Shown piece after piece: positions 45,379 through 55,473 of a stretch of DNA of 64,000 nt. The position numbers and the translations under genes were made by a program. The DNA comes from Notospermus geniculatus (lineage: Eukaryota > Nemertea > Pilidiophora > Heteronemertea > Lineidae): positions 144,201-208,200 of the forward strand of contig NMRB01000168.1 of assembly GCA_002633025.1 (NCBI GenBank), written 5' to 3'. Numbering within the stretch: position 1 is the stretch's first letter; every line of letters begins with the position of its first letter. The notes below the pieces were generated by a model. The model made no database searches. It had not been told where the DNA came from and saw nothing but the letters and a program-made list of their open reading frames with translations.

Positions 45379-46123
45379 TAATGAGTTGATCAATCTGAAT
45401 TTTTGTATAATTTACAACGTCTGCTAAGCCGTTCAGCCCATGAGAATGAAGGGATCGAATTGGAAATGGTTTCGGAAGCTTGTCGTTTGCCACTGCTGCC
45501 ATCTACATTTCAGGAAAGGAATTGGTCTTTCATACCAACATGTTCATTGTGGAGCAATTCTAACGCGAGATGTTTTGGATTTATTTCTGAGCAATAAAAC
45601 TTTCTCTACGAATGCAACACAGATCATGTATCCAACGAATTTTATTTGGAATATGAAAGTAAGATTCGTGAATGGAGATACGTAATTCAATGGAGTTTAC
45701 CATTTGACTTGTGAAAGGAGGATTGTTAGTCGAGGATGTAACACTCTTCCGTCGGTCGTCATACCTTGCACTGGGATCAGAGTGTATTAGTACGTGTAAT
45801 ATCGGATATAAATTCCACGCCAATCTATTTTTCCTTCCGTCAACCATCCAAAGAATTCATTCGAAGAGACGAAACATACCGTGTCACGCTTTTTTTGCGA
45901 GATTTTGTCCAATGCTGTCAATCCCCACACAGCGCCACTACATGAATTGGCCACACGTGAAAACACCATTGCGGAGAAAGATGCACCATTCTTTCTTAGA
46001 AGCACGAAATCTCGTTAGTGTGCGGCACGTGATATGGCCCAACGTACATGTATCCATTGTCCAACAACTTTCAATGGAAACGAAGCACATCTTCCACAAA
46101 ATAATCATGCATGTACATAAAAA

Positions 46124-46537
46124 ATGCCTTCCTTCGAACCCGAGTCTCCTGATGCAGACGTATTTCAATGTGGCCAATGTTTCGAGCAAGGAACCCAACA
46201 GAGACCTCCTGCCGATGTCACCAAGAAACACTGCTACGTGATGCAAGACATTCACACATTTCCAAGGGTGAAGCATTTTCGAGTGGTTAACCTCCTTTCT
46301 AATGATGCAGCCTTCTTGACCGAGTTTGTATTTTATATTCATGCAAGTCGCAAATCTTCATCCGCAACCGCCTTGGCGGACTTGAAAGGACCCGAGTTTT
46401 CTGTCGCGTCGTGGACAGTTTGCAACTACTTATCAAAGGTTGCACGACCAACTCGTAGAGGAAGAATGATTGGTCGTTGGGTCGACTACGGTGCCAAGGT
46501 GCACTTGCCAACAAAGTACATATCGTACATGTTGTAA
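46124..46537 (+). other. Open frame in duplicated block, coding status doubtful
   Basis: A 137-codon frame (MPSFEPESPDADVFQCGQC start). The equivalent in unit 2 (from 50697) is broken by 4-, 1- and 10-bp length differences, while a 258-codon frame opens on the opposite strand there. FQCGQC resembles a zinc-knuckle start, but no second half of a finger follows. Possibly an old transposon or pseudogene. Confidence 0.2.
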
Positions 46538-47249
46538 GTGGTCAGATAGAATCGCAGATTTACCAGTCGCCGTTCGGCTACAGCAACAGTCTGCCGTCGG
46601 ATGATGTGAACCGGGTTTAGTACGCCACAGGCGTTGCCACCAGATGGCAGAGACGGGTTTAGCTGTGCTAATTTCGATTTCGTTGATGTCCTGTCGGGGC
46701 CATCAAATGCAAGTGGTGAGGGTCCGGATGGCATCACTGCTGCATCAGATCATTTCTTTTGTATCATACACCATGCTCCACGTACTCTCTGTGTCACAAA
46801 ACCATGCCCTTAGAAAAGTGACTGGTGCCAATTTTATGAGAAGACCTTTTAGAAAATGGTAATATTCTTCAGGTTGTTTCCTTGGTGCAGGATGTCTACC
46901 ACTTTTCGTGTAGTAACGGTAGTAACTATTACGCCATTGGCTCTCCTCACACTTGGTATTTCGCTGTGAAAAGTCTCTTACTAGTTACTTACACGTTCCA
47001 GTAGGTGGTTCTGCGGCCTCTTGAATTTACCTTGGCGATCACTCTCCAACTGTTCAAACGGCACGAGACGAGTGTTTACACTGTAGCACCATGTTGGCAC
47101 ACTCCTACGCTCTGACCAGCAGGCTCAAAATAACTACTTTCAACACAGGGTGAGCATTTTGGGGAGTTAGGAGGCCAACTACGCTGAACAATTGAGTGTA
47201 GGACACTCCACGCAGACGAAAGTAATTCGTGCGGAACACGTTAATTGTT

Positions 47250-47632
47250 AGGTTTCGCAAATCTGACGAAACACGAAGTACGAAATACGAAATTGTACTT
47301 CATTTCCATGACGTAATCTATTTCAGGAGATGGTTGGTACCACAAATATCGCCTGCTGCAAGAGCGTTTTTTAGCGTATGACGTTAGATCGATAGAGTTA
47401 CGGTGTATATTAAACTTTGAAATTTATCTTTCGTTTCCACTTCGTTTGTACGAAGTGGAAATTTAAAATTTTCAAGATGCACCGTAACTCTCTCGGTCTT
47501 AGACGATATGCTAAAAGACATTTGTGATACCAACCATCTCCAGAAATATATTAGGTCATGGAAATGAAGTTGAATTTCGTATTTCGTACTTCGTGTTTCG
47601 TCAGATTTTGCGAAACCTCACTGTTATTCATG
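47250..47632. mobile_element. MITE, AGTGAGGTTTCGCAAATCTG family, copy 2
   Basis: The ends GGTTTCGCAAATCTGACGAA and TTTTGCGAAACCTCACT are inverted. It shares the interior and the ACGAAGTACGAAATACGAAA arms with 18854-19250. It lies in the part of unit 1 that is missing at the N in unit 2. Confidence 0.75.
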
Positions 47633-47832
47633 ACCGAAGAATTTAGGGTCCCACAATTAAATGCGATGTCGTCCACAAGCACTGATCACACACATATTCA
47701 TGTACACATGTACAGTGCATCTTTGAATTCGAATGTCACCATTTTAGCTGGGTGGTACAAACCACAAACCTTGATGTCGACGAAACGAAGAAAAATTAAT
47801 GTAAGCTGAAACCGTGTTACAATTTTTTCTAG

Positions 47833-47892
47833 ACTTTGTATCGCAATGTGCTACAAGCTCCACTTAAAAGGCTTCCAAAAACAGCATTGTAG
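47833..47892 (+). CDS. Possible terminal exon of two-TM protein A
   Basis: A strong acceptor (ACAATTTTTTCTAG) opens 19 codons in phase 0, TLYRNVLQAPLKRLPKTAL, ending at TAG. Phase and strand match the possible exon 3 at 42343-42393. The first AATAAA is about 330 nt later, inside a MITE. Assignment is by phase only. Confidence 0.25.
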   Translation, partial: TLYRNVLQAPLKRLPKTAL

Positions 47893-48040
47893 AACTCCGC
47901 GAAGGAGCATTCACCTTTTATGTGCTAGTATCAGAATTCGATTCGCCAAAGGGTTTCAATTCCTTTGGTCAGTGGTTCAGAGAGATATTCGTGGGTCACC
48001 TATCACCTGCAACCACGTGTAATACACACGGAGAGACATA

Positions 48041-48425
48041 CACTGTTAGAAAAAACAGAAGATTCTACAGAATAGTCTGTGCAGCAGAATTTCAAGCACT
48101 TCCGATAAATTTACAGAAAGGATTCAGGGTCAAAGGTCTGGAATATTATGTCATTGCCCATGACCCTTTGTTTGGAAGGTCCCTCCTATGTGTAACATAA
48201 AACGCAGGTCATTGGGTCATACGAATAAAGACTAGCAAATGCTTTTACTTCAGATTTGTACAGCATTGCCTAGTGCATTTATGTTGCAAAATTCAAGTAA
48301 AAGCATTGGTTCAGATGCAATGCCTATAACTAAAAAAGTGACTCCTGTAATTTCACAGAAAGTGCTTGAAACTTGAAACTGCTCCCAGAATATTCTGTTA
48401 AATTCTTCTGTTTTTTCTAACAGTG
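48041..48425. mobile_element. TA-flanked element ending CA...TG (CACTGTTAGAAAAAACAG)
   Basis: A 385-bp element with ends CACTGTTAGAAAAAACAGAA and TTCTGTTTTTTCTAACAGTG and a TA outside both ends (48039-48040, 48426-48427). TA targets and CA...TG termini fit the Tc1/mariner group. It holds a degraded AGTAAAAGCA fold-back inside. The unit-2 copy is 51281-51682. No transposase frame. Confidence 0.75.
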
Positions 48426-48674
48426 TAACGCGTGAGACACAACATCTTGCCTTTCGTTATTCTCTCTATTCTTGTGTTCCCCAGTTTTGTACATTATCAT
48501 GCACCTTGAATGTTGTCATGGGTCATGCACTCATTGTTGGTGGTGACGTGGTCGTGATTTTGCCATTTGAACAAAGGCCTATCTATATCTTTCTCTTCTT
48601 TCACGTTATGCACATTTTACCGTTGGCTCAAATGGACGAAGAACAACTTAGGGAGAAATATCGCCATAATAGAG

Positions 48675-49175
48675 AGTTTAAGCGATCATGCCACTAACGG
48701 TAACACTAACGATGACGTAGTTTTTTACATTGCAAATGTTAAAAAAGTGACGTAATTTTTTACATTGTAAAATGTAAAAACGTACGTCAGAGTTAGCGTT
48801 ATCGTCATTGTTATCGTTAATAGGGAGTTTAAGAGGTCACACGCTTTAGGCCCCGATTACATAGAGCTATACGCTATTCGGTATTCGGTATTCGGTATAC
48901 GCTACAAAATTGGAGATGCACAATACGAACAAAAAGCGAATAGCGTGCCCTCAGAATAGTTTATTCTTATGTAAACCACTCATGGAAATAACCTTGCTCG
49001 ATTCACACTATACGCGTGCCCTATGAAACGTGCCTAGAATACCGAATAGCGTATAGCTCTATGTAATCGGGGCCTAACGATGACATTTACGTTAACAATA
49101 TTTTTTTACATGAATACATGCAAGAAATAGCGTTAACGTAAACGTTATCGTTAGCGTGTGATCTCTTAAACTCTG
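48675..49175. mobile_element. Two adjoining GAGAGTTTAAG MITEs with a nested third element
   Basis: The first member runs from ATAGAGAGTTTAAGCGATCA to GTTATCGTTAATAGGGAGTT. The second runs from AGGGAGTTTAAGAGGTCACA to GTGTGATCTCTTAAACTCTG. Both have AACG-rich arms. The second is split by 48849-49074. The unit-2 equivalent (51930-52205) is unsplit. Confidence 0.65.
48849..49074. mobile_element. Copy-specific MITE, GGCCCCGATTACATAGAGCT ends, TA target
   Basis: A 226-bp element with ends GGCCCCGATTACATAGAGCT and AGCTCTATGTAATCGGGGCC, a perfect inverted repeat. TA lies outside both ends. The equivalent place in unit 2 reads CACACGCTTTACGATAAC, an empty site. Confidence 0.9.
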
Positions 49176-49799
49176 TAATTATGGATCGATTTCTTAAAAT
49201 CTGGATTGAGTGTGTCTTGACGGCTACCCCGTACTTACCTTGCACACCTCTTGTATCTCACTCAGTTGTGAACCTATAAAAATTGTCGTCCTTATCTATT
49301 GTTGGATAAGGAATCAAGGTAAAGGTCTATATGTTTTTTAACTTCACGGTTTTAAATATAAATCATGTGTACATAACATCGCTAAAATTGTTAAAGGGGT
49401 AGTCAGTGTCAGCAAAACTTTTCAAAATACGTATGTACGGAAGTATACTGAGGGACCGTCAACTGGATTTCGGAGCGGTATTGAGGGAGTAAACGTGTGG
49501 TACCATGGCCAGATTCGCATTTTTTAAACAAATATGTGGATCTGCGGTGTTTGGGACTGTATTCTCCAAGTATGCATTGAGCGTGCACTTTATAAGCCTT
49601 TCACTCTTAGGATACTTCGTACACATCTTCAAGTGTACACGTCAATATGATCGTGGCAAGGGCGCAAACAGGCGGGAAGCTGTATTGTATGAGTTCCAGA
49701 TAAGCCTGTGGATGGCGTGACCGATTTTGCGAAGGGAACACTAAAATGTCCCTCGTTTTCCATAGAGTTTCCCACGAGAGCAAACGTTCACCAAGCCGT

Positions 49800-49875
49800 T
49801 TTGTAATTGGACAAACAAATTGCTTGTGATTGGTGATTGGTTGCTGACAATCACATCCCGGAGATGACGAATTCT
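49800..49875 (+). promoter_or_regulatory. Candidate promoter, CCAAT-box cluster (unit 1)
   Basis: Three ATTGG motifs (inverted CCAAT) lie within 75 bp upstream of an ATG at 49876, in AATTGGACAAAC and GATTGGTGATTGGTTGC. The same arrangement precedes the unit-2 exon at 53281. No TATA box seen. Confidence 0.35.
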
Positions 49876-49933
49876 ATGTCTCTTATTGGACGATACCGAA
49901 AGAAGACCAGCAATATCTTATTTGGAAAGAAAG
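49876..49933 (+). CDS. Duplicated first exon of the small three-exon gene (unit 1 copy)
   Basis: ATG, 19 codons (MSLIGRYRKKTSNILFGKK) and one base, then donor G|GTAAAA in phase 1. It differs from the unit-2 exon by two amino acids. The tandem-duplication junction at 50430 falls before any exon 2 equivalent, so this copy is probably a partial gene or an alternative first exon. Confidence 0.35.
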
Positions 49934-50285
49934 GTAAAAACGTTTATTCATGTAGCTGATAGTCCCAGTTGCGCCTATAAAATTTACAGCGGAAGAGAGT
50001 TAGGGGAAATAATGCTGACCAAGGTGCTTTTTGTTTCATTGAAAAATTCCAACTGGTTACAGAGCTATAACATATTTAATGGATTTGGTCAGAGGAAAAT
50101 GTTGGCATAATTTGATGACGTCATCTCAGGAATTTGCATAATGAGCATGCATTTTAGCGCTGTAATGAATTTGCGCAAGTATTCATGTGAAACAATGAAG
50201 TCAGAAATTTGTCTATTAGTAAATATGTAAATGAAAATGAACTTTATCTCCACATTGGATGGCTCAGATTTGATTTGATATATAC

Positions 50286-50402
50286 CTGCAATGACATCAC
50301 GCATAAATTTGCATTTTCGACCGTGGCTAGCTCCTTGATGTACGGAAAATAGCACCTGGGATTTTCACACACATATTCCGCGATATCTTCCAAACTACTC
50401 AT
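50286..50402 (-). CDS. Possible antisense exon, unit 1 copy
   Basis: On the minus strand 39 codons, MSSLEDIAEYVCENPRCYF through NLCVMSLQ, end at a CAG|GTATAT donor. The unit-2 copy (53691-53807) is also fully open. Over 117 nt the copies differ by two synonymous changes and one Thr/Ala change. The frame is open further 5' without a stop in unit 2, so the start could be an internal acceptor. No family recognised. Confidence 0.35.
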
Positions 50403-51280
50403 CCGAATTTGATGAAACAAAAAGCAAAAACGAAGAGACGAAACATACCGTGTCACGCTTTTTTTGCGAGATTTTGTCCAATGCTGTCAATCCCCACACA
50501 GCGCCACTACATGAATTGGCCACACGTGAAAACATCATTGCGGAGAAAGATGCACCATTCTTTCTTAGAAGCACGAAATCTCGTTAGTGTGCGGCACGTG
50601 ATATGGCCCAACGTACATGTATCCATTGTCCAACAACTTTCAATGGAAACGAAGCACATCTTCCACAAAATAATCATGCATGTATTACATAAAAAATGCC
50701 TTCCTTCGAACCCGAGTCTCCTGATGCAGACGTATTTCAATGTGGCCAATGTTTCGAGCAAGGAACCCAACAGAGACCTCCTGCCGATGTCACCAAGAAA
50801 CACTGCTACGTGATGCAAGACATTCACACACTGATTTCCAAGGGTGAAGCATTTTCGAGTGGTTAACCTCCTTTCTAATGATGCAGTCTTCTTTGACCGA
50901 GTTTGCATTTTATATTCATGCAAGTCGCAAATCTTCATCCGCAACCGCCTTGGCGGACTTGAAAGGACCCGAGTTTTCTGTCGCGTCGTGGACAGTTTGC
51001 AACTACTTATCAAAAGTTGCACGACCAACTCGCAGAGGAAGAATGATTGGTCGTTGGGTCGACTACGGTGCCAAGGTGCACTTGCCAACAAAGTACATAT
51101 CGTACATGTTGTATCCTTGTGGAAGTGGTCAGATAGAATCGCAGATTTACCAGTCGCCGTTCGGCTACAGCAACAGTCTGCCGTCGGATGATGTGAACCG
51201 GGTTTAGTACGCCACAGGCGTTGCCACCAGATGGCAGAGACGGGTTTANCAACCACGTGTAATACACACGGAGAGACATA

Positions 51281-51682
51281 CACTGTTAGAAAAAACAGAA
51301 GATTCTACAGAATAGTCTGTGCAGCAGAATTTCAAGCACTTTCTATAAATTTACAGAAAAGATTCAGGGTCAAAAGGAATATTATGTCATTGCCCATGAC
51401 CCTTTGTTTGGAAGGTCCCTCCTATGTGTAACATAAAACGCAGGTCATTGGGTCATATGAATAAAGACTAGCAAATGATTTTACCTCAAATTTGTACAGC
51501 ATTGCCTAGTGCATTTGTATTGCAAAATTCAAGTAAAAGCATTTACTAGTCTTTATTCATATGACCCATTGGTTCAGATGCAATGCCTTTAACTAAAAAA
51601 GGTGGCTCCTGTAATTTCACAGAAAGTGCTTCAAACTGCTGCTAGAAAATTCTGTTAAATTCTTCTGTTTTTTCTAACAGTG
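51281..51682. mobile_element. CACTGTTAGAAAAAACAG element, unit 2 copy
   Basis: Same element as 48041-48425 with TA at 51279-51280 and 51683-51684 (GTGTAGCG). Here the nested fold-back (51451-51566, GGTCATATGAATAAAGACTA arms) is complete. Confidence 0.75.
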
Positions 51683-51929
51683 TAGCGCGTGAGACACAAC
51701 ATCTTGCCTTTCGTTATTCTCTCTATTTTTGTGTTCCCCAGTTTTGTACATTATCAAGCACCTTGAATGTTGTCATGGGTCATGCACTCATTGTTGGTGG
51801 TGACGTGGTCGTGATTTTGCCATTTGAACAAAGGCCTATCTATATCTTTCTCTTCTTTCACGTTATGCACATTTCACCATTGGCTCAAATGGACGAAGAA
51901 CAACTTAGGGAGAAATATCGCCATAATAT

Positions 51930-52205
51930 AATAGAGAGTTTAAGCGATCATCCCATTAACGGTCACACTCACGATGACGTAATTTTTTACATTGCAAATG
52001 TTAAAAAAGTGACGTAATTTTTTACATTGCAAAATGTAAAAAACGTACGTCAGAATTAGCGTTATCGTCATTGTTATCGTTAATAGGGAGTTTAAGAGGT
52101 CACACGCTTTACGATAACATTTACGTTAACAATATTTTTTTACATGAAATACATGCAAGAAATAGCGTTAACGTAAACGTTATCGTTAGCGTGTGATCTC
52201 TTTAC
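51930..52205. mobile_element. GAGAGTTTAAG MITE pair, unit 2 (unsplit)
   Basis: The equivalent of 48675-49175 without the nested 226-bp element, so it shows the pre-insertion structure. Confidence 0.65.
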
Positions 52206-52395
52206 TCTGTAATAATGGATCGATTTCTTAAAATCTGGATTGAGTGTGTCTTGACGGCTACCCCGTACTTACCTTGCACACCTCTTGTATCTCACTCAGT
52301 TGTGAACCTATAAAAATTGTTGTCCTTATCTATTGTTGGATAAGGAATCAAGGTACATGTAAAGGTCTATATGTTTTTTAACTTCATGGTTTTAA

Positions 52396-52737
52396 AGGGA
52401 GACTCCACTCATTGTGTGAAATTTTGAATTTTTGAAATATCGTTAATACGTTCAAATTCATTGATATCTGCAACACGTCATATTTTTTTAAAAATCAGCA
52501 AACTGACCATTTTAAGTACTTTAATTGGATCCCAAGGGGACCATTGCATAGCATACATGATGTCATGTATGCTCAATGCATATTTATGAAGGCACAACCA
52601 ATAGGCCTAGGCAGTCACAGTATTAGCTCATTCACTACAAAGGTCGTCAGCCCATTGACACTAGTGACATCACAATACAAGGCAATAGTCTACATGGATT
52701 GATAAAAATTCAAGTTTTCAATGAGTGGAATCTCCCT
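52396..52737. mobile_element. Copy-specific TTAA MITE, AGGGAGACTCCACTCATTG ends
   Basis: A 342-bp element with ends AGGGAGACTCCACTCATTG and CAATGAGTGGAATCTCCCT, and TTAA at 52392-52395 and 52738-52741. Unit 1 has the single uninterrupted GGTTTTAAATATAAATC (49348-49364). Confidence 0.9.
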
Positions 52738-53204
52738 TTAAATATAAATCATGTGTACATAACATCGCTAAAATTGTTAAAGGGGTAGTCAGTGTCAGCA
52801 AAACGTTTCAAAATACGTATGTACGGAAGTATACTGAGGGACCGTCAATTGATTTTCGGAGCGGTATTGAGGGAGTAACGTGTGGTATCATGGCCAGATT
52901 CGCATTTTTTAAACAAATATGTGGATCTGCGGTGTTTGGGACTGTATTCTCCAAGTACATGTATGCATTGAGCGTGCACTTTATAAGCCTTTCACTCTTA
53001 GGATACTTCGTACACATCTTCAAGTGTACACGTCAATATGATCGTGGCAAGGGCGCAAACAGGCGGGAAGCTGTATTGTACGAGTTCCAGATAAGCCTGT
53101 GGATGGCGTGACCGATTTTGCGAAGGGAACACTAAAATGTCCCTCGTTTTCCATAGATTTTCCCATGAGAGCAAACGTTCGCCACTTCGTCCTCGCCAAG
53201 CCGT

Positions 53205-53280
53205 TTTGTAATTGGACAAACAAATTGCTTGCGATTGGTGATTGGTTGCTGACAATCACATCCCGGAGATGACGAATTCT
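53205..53280 (+). promoter_or_regulatory. Candidate promoter, CCAAT-box cluster (unit 2)
   Basis: ATTGG at 53211, 53234 and 53241, just upstream of the ATG at 53281. Clustered inverted CCAAT boxes are typical of TATA-less metazoan promoters. Because the motifs are so close to the ATG, transcription would have to start within this window. Confidence 0.35.
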
Positions 53281-53338
53281 ATGTCTCTTATTGGACGATA
53301 CCGAAAGAAGACCAGCAAAACCTTATTTGGAAAGAAAG
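53281..53338 (+). CDS. Small unknown gene, exon 1
   Basis: ATG plus 19 codons (MSLIGRYRKKTSKTLFGKK) and one base before donor G|GTAAAA, phase 1. The Lys/Arg-rich N-terminus could be a basic amphipathic or nuclear-type segment. It joins in phase to 54275-54416. No family recognised. Confidence 0.4.
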
Positions 53339-53690
53339 GTAAAAAAGTTTATTCATGTAGCTGATAGTCCCAGTTGCGCCTGTAAAATTTACAGCATAAG
53401 AGAGTTAGGGGAAATAATGCTGATCAAGGTGCTTTTTGTTTCATTGAAAAATTCCAACTGGTTACAGAGATATAACATATTTAATGGATTTGGTCAGAGG
53501 AAAATGTTGGCATAATTTGATGACGTCATCTCAGGAATTTGCATAATGAGCATGCATTTTAGTGCTGTAATGGACTCGCGCAACTATTCATGTGAAACAA
53601 TGAAGTCAGAAATTTGTCTATTAGTAAATATGTAAACGAAAATGAACTTTGTCTCCACATTGGATGGCTCAGATTTGATTTGATATATAC

Positions 53691-53807
53691 CTGCAATGAC
53701 ATCACGCATAAATTTGCATTTTCGACCGCGGCTAGTTCCTTAATGTACGGAAAATAGCACCTGGGATTTTCACACACATATTCCGCGATATCTTCCAAAC
53801 TACTCAT
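53691..53807 (-). CDS. Possible antisense exon, unit 2 copy
   Basis: The counterpart of 50286-50402. It lies in the intron between 53338 and 54275 on the opposite strand. The CAG|GTATAT donor is conserved and the frame is intact. Confidence 0.35.
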
Positions 53808-54274
53808 CCGAATTTGATGAAACAAAAAGCAAAATATGTGTATTTGTGTATTCAGTAATAATTCTGTGTGGTCAATTTTAGATGCAACTTGGTCTTTAAA
53901 TACGATCATCTTGACGTGGACAACTTCTGCTTTTCACTTGTATCTTTCTATATCGTGTGCAAGCGTTTGTGGTGATGAAAGCGATTTTAATTGTGAAGCA
54001 AGTTACACATATGCACATAGAACTTTCACCCTAATCAGAACCAAGACTAATTGTACACTGGAGAAGGTACATCGGTTTCGTTCTAGTTAAGGTGAGACAC
54101 AATACGAAGATTCGCGATTTTGGCCAGTCTTGGTTGTGCGGTATTTTTGTAACCATTAGTATAGTGATGACTATTTTTCTCTAAATTTCTCTCAAATTTG
54201 TAAATTGAGGATATTGTGTATAGTTTTCATATTTCGCTGTAACTTGTTTGAAGCACTTGCTGCTGTTTGTTCAG

Positions 54275-54416
54275 GTTTCGTTGAATGTGATACTTCAATA
54301 CAAATCCGTAAGATGGCGATATACAGTAAACACTATGCAGTCCTGACGGTTGTATTGCAACAAAGCAGAGAAGACGCATTAGCAAAAAGCAATGTTGTCA
54401 GCATTTTTCATTGTGG
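54275..54416 (+). CDS. Small unknown gene, exon 2
   Basis: The acceptor TGCTGTTTGTTCAG is followed by GT, which completes the phase-1 codon of exon 1 to GGT (Gly). Then come 46 codons (FVECDTSIQIRKMAIYSKHY through VVSIFHC) and a donor GG|GTAAAA in phase 2. A stop follows at once if unspliced. The middle is hydrophobic and helix-like (AVLTVVLQQ). Phase continuity with both neighbours is the main support. Confidence 0.4.
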
Positions 54417-54699
54417 GTAAAAATTCTGAGCCTATTTTTTGCCCATTCGGCGGCGCTGAATATATTTTGATGTTACTTTCGTAAAAATCTCATCCGGGAC
54501 AACGTGTGATGCCCGGATGTTGAGTGGGTTAACGTCGACCTTTTGAAAAGAACACAGTCAGATGATAACGAAAGCTGCGACCATAAGCAATGAAAACCAG
54601 TTCTACACATCTTTATTAACAAACAGGACTGTACTGTGAAACCAAGTGATATCGGCAAACACCTGCGTTATGAAATACTAAGTAAGTAAAGTACATGTA

Positions 54700-55112
54700 T
54701 CGGGTGTCCCAAAAAAAGTGAACCGCTTTTTTCGACAAGTATTTTCTCAGTGATAAATACACCGAATTCATTGGAAATTTTCACAGAGCAACCTTAGGGT
54801 ATCATCACCAAGTCTGCAAAATATCTAGGAGATCGGTCGCAAATTATGCGAGTATTGTCAAATTCAAAACAGTATGTCAACACCTGCATGAACATGATGA
54901 AGGTCACATTGCACAGCTCTGATATTCGATTTTTTGACATGCTGTTTTGAATTTGACAATACTCGCATAATTTGCGACCGATCTGTTAGATATTTTGCAG
55001 ACTTGTTGATGATACCCTGAGGTTACTCTGTGAAAATTTCCAATGAATTCGGTTTATCTATCACTGAGAAAATGTTTGTCAAAAAGCGGTTCACTTTTTT
55101 TGGGACACCCGA
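54700..55112. mobile_element. Mariner/Tc1-like MITE, TCGGGTGTCCCAAAAAAAGT ends
   Basis: A 413-bp fold-back with arms of about 170 bp, ends TCGGGTGTCCCAAAAAAAGT and ACTTTTTTTGGGACACCCGA, and TA outside both ends (54698-54699, 55113-55114). GGGTGTCCCAAAA-type termini with TA targets fit the Tc1/mariner superfamily. It lies in the second intron of the small gene. Confidence 0.85.
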
Positions 55113-55437
55113 TATACTGGGACTGCATTGTGCGTTTGCTTACCAACGTTAGTCCTGTTTTGTCAGATCGTTCGTGTAAATTGATATCTCACTTGTTTCC
55201 CTTAATGCATTAGTTTAAGTTACTCGGAATCTTAAGGATTAAATTGCATACCTGAAGTGCCAGTTACACCAACCAACAACGAGACAAAAGCAACTTCATG
55301 TCCGGCTGAGCTTGATTTACAAAATGTATTGATTTCGGCGAATTCACGGAATGATTGAGTCCGGAATACGGAATTTGTCTTTTCAACCGGCTTTATACTA
55401 GGCCTACTCTTACCACAATCTTGGGCACACTTTTCAG

Positions 55438-55462
55438 ATGCAACATGCATGAGCAAGTTTAA
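55438..55462 (+). CDS. Small unknown gene, terminal exon
   Basis: The acceptor GGCACACTTTTCAG is followed by one base completing the phase-2 codon (GGA, Gly), then CNMHEQV and TAA. An AATAAA signal lies 6 nt after the stop (55468-55473). The predicted product of the three exons is 74 residues. The AATAAA placement supports a real 3' end, but the exon is too short to stand on its own. Confidence 0.3.
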
Positions 55463-55467
55463 ACACT

Positions 55468-55473
55468 AATAAA
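55468..55473 (+). terminator. Polyadenylation signal AATAAA
   Basis: A canonical hexamer just after the TAA at 55460-55462. Confidence 0.35.

Larger units (their letters stand above)
45862..50430 (+). repeat. 4.57-kb tandem duplication, unit 1
   Basis: 45862-46661 and 48010-50430 recur as 50431-51248 and 51250-53834. The unit-to-unit junction at 50430/50431 lies inside continuous sequence, so the duplication is not simply a gap artefact. The N at 51249 in unit 2 stands in place of the equivalent of 46662-48009. Unit 1 alone carries the nested element 48849-49074, and unit 2 alone carries 52396-52737. Confidence 0.75.
50431..53834 (+). repeat. 4.57-kb tandem duplication, unit 2 (gapped at 51249)
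   Basis: Direct repeat of unit 1 lacking the equivalent of 46662-48009, which is replaced by one N. It ends at GCAAAA, where unique sequence resumes. It contains a TTAA element (52396-52737) not present in unit 1, and two TACATGTA octamers where unit 1 has TA. Confidence 0.75.

Noticed and set aside
46133-46153. B-box-like GGGTTCGAAGG on the minus strand
   Set aside because: No A-box at tRNA spacing upstream, and the motif alone is too short.
45711-46241. 176-codon plus-strand open frame
   Set aside because: It crosses the boundary of the 4.57-kb duplication. The unit-2 version has a different start and is open only because the whole block is nearly identical.
49505-49720. 71-codon frame with good Kozak context (MARFAFFKQICG)
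   Set aside because: Unit 2 has a 6-bp CATGTA insertion within it. The minus strand is equally open and no splice or polyA support was seen. It remains possible but unsupported.
50507-51283. 258-codon minus-strand open frame
   Set aside because: It spans an N, the unit-1 equivalent is broken into three frames by indels, the plus strand is also open, and the translation has no recognisable domain.
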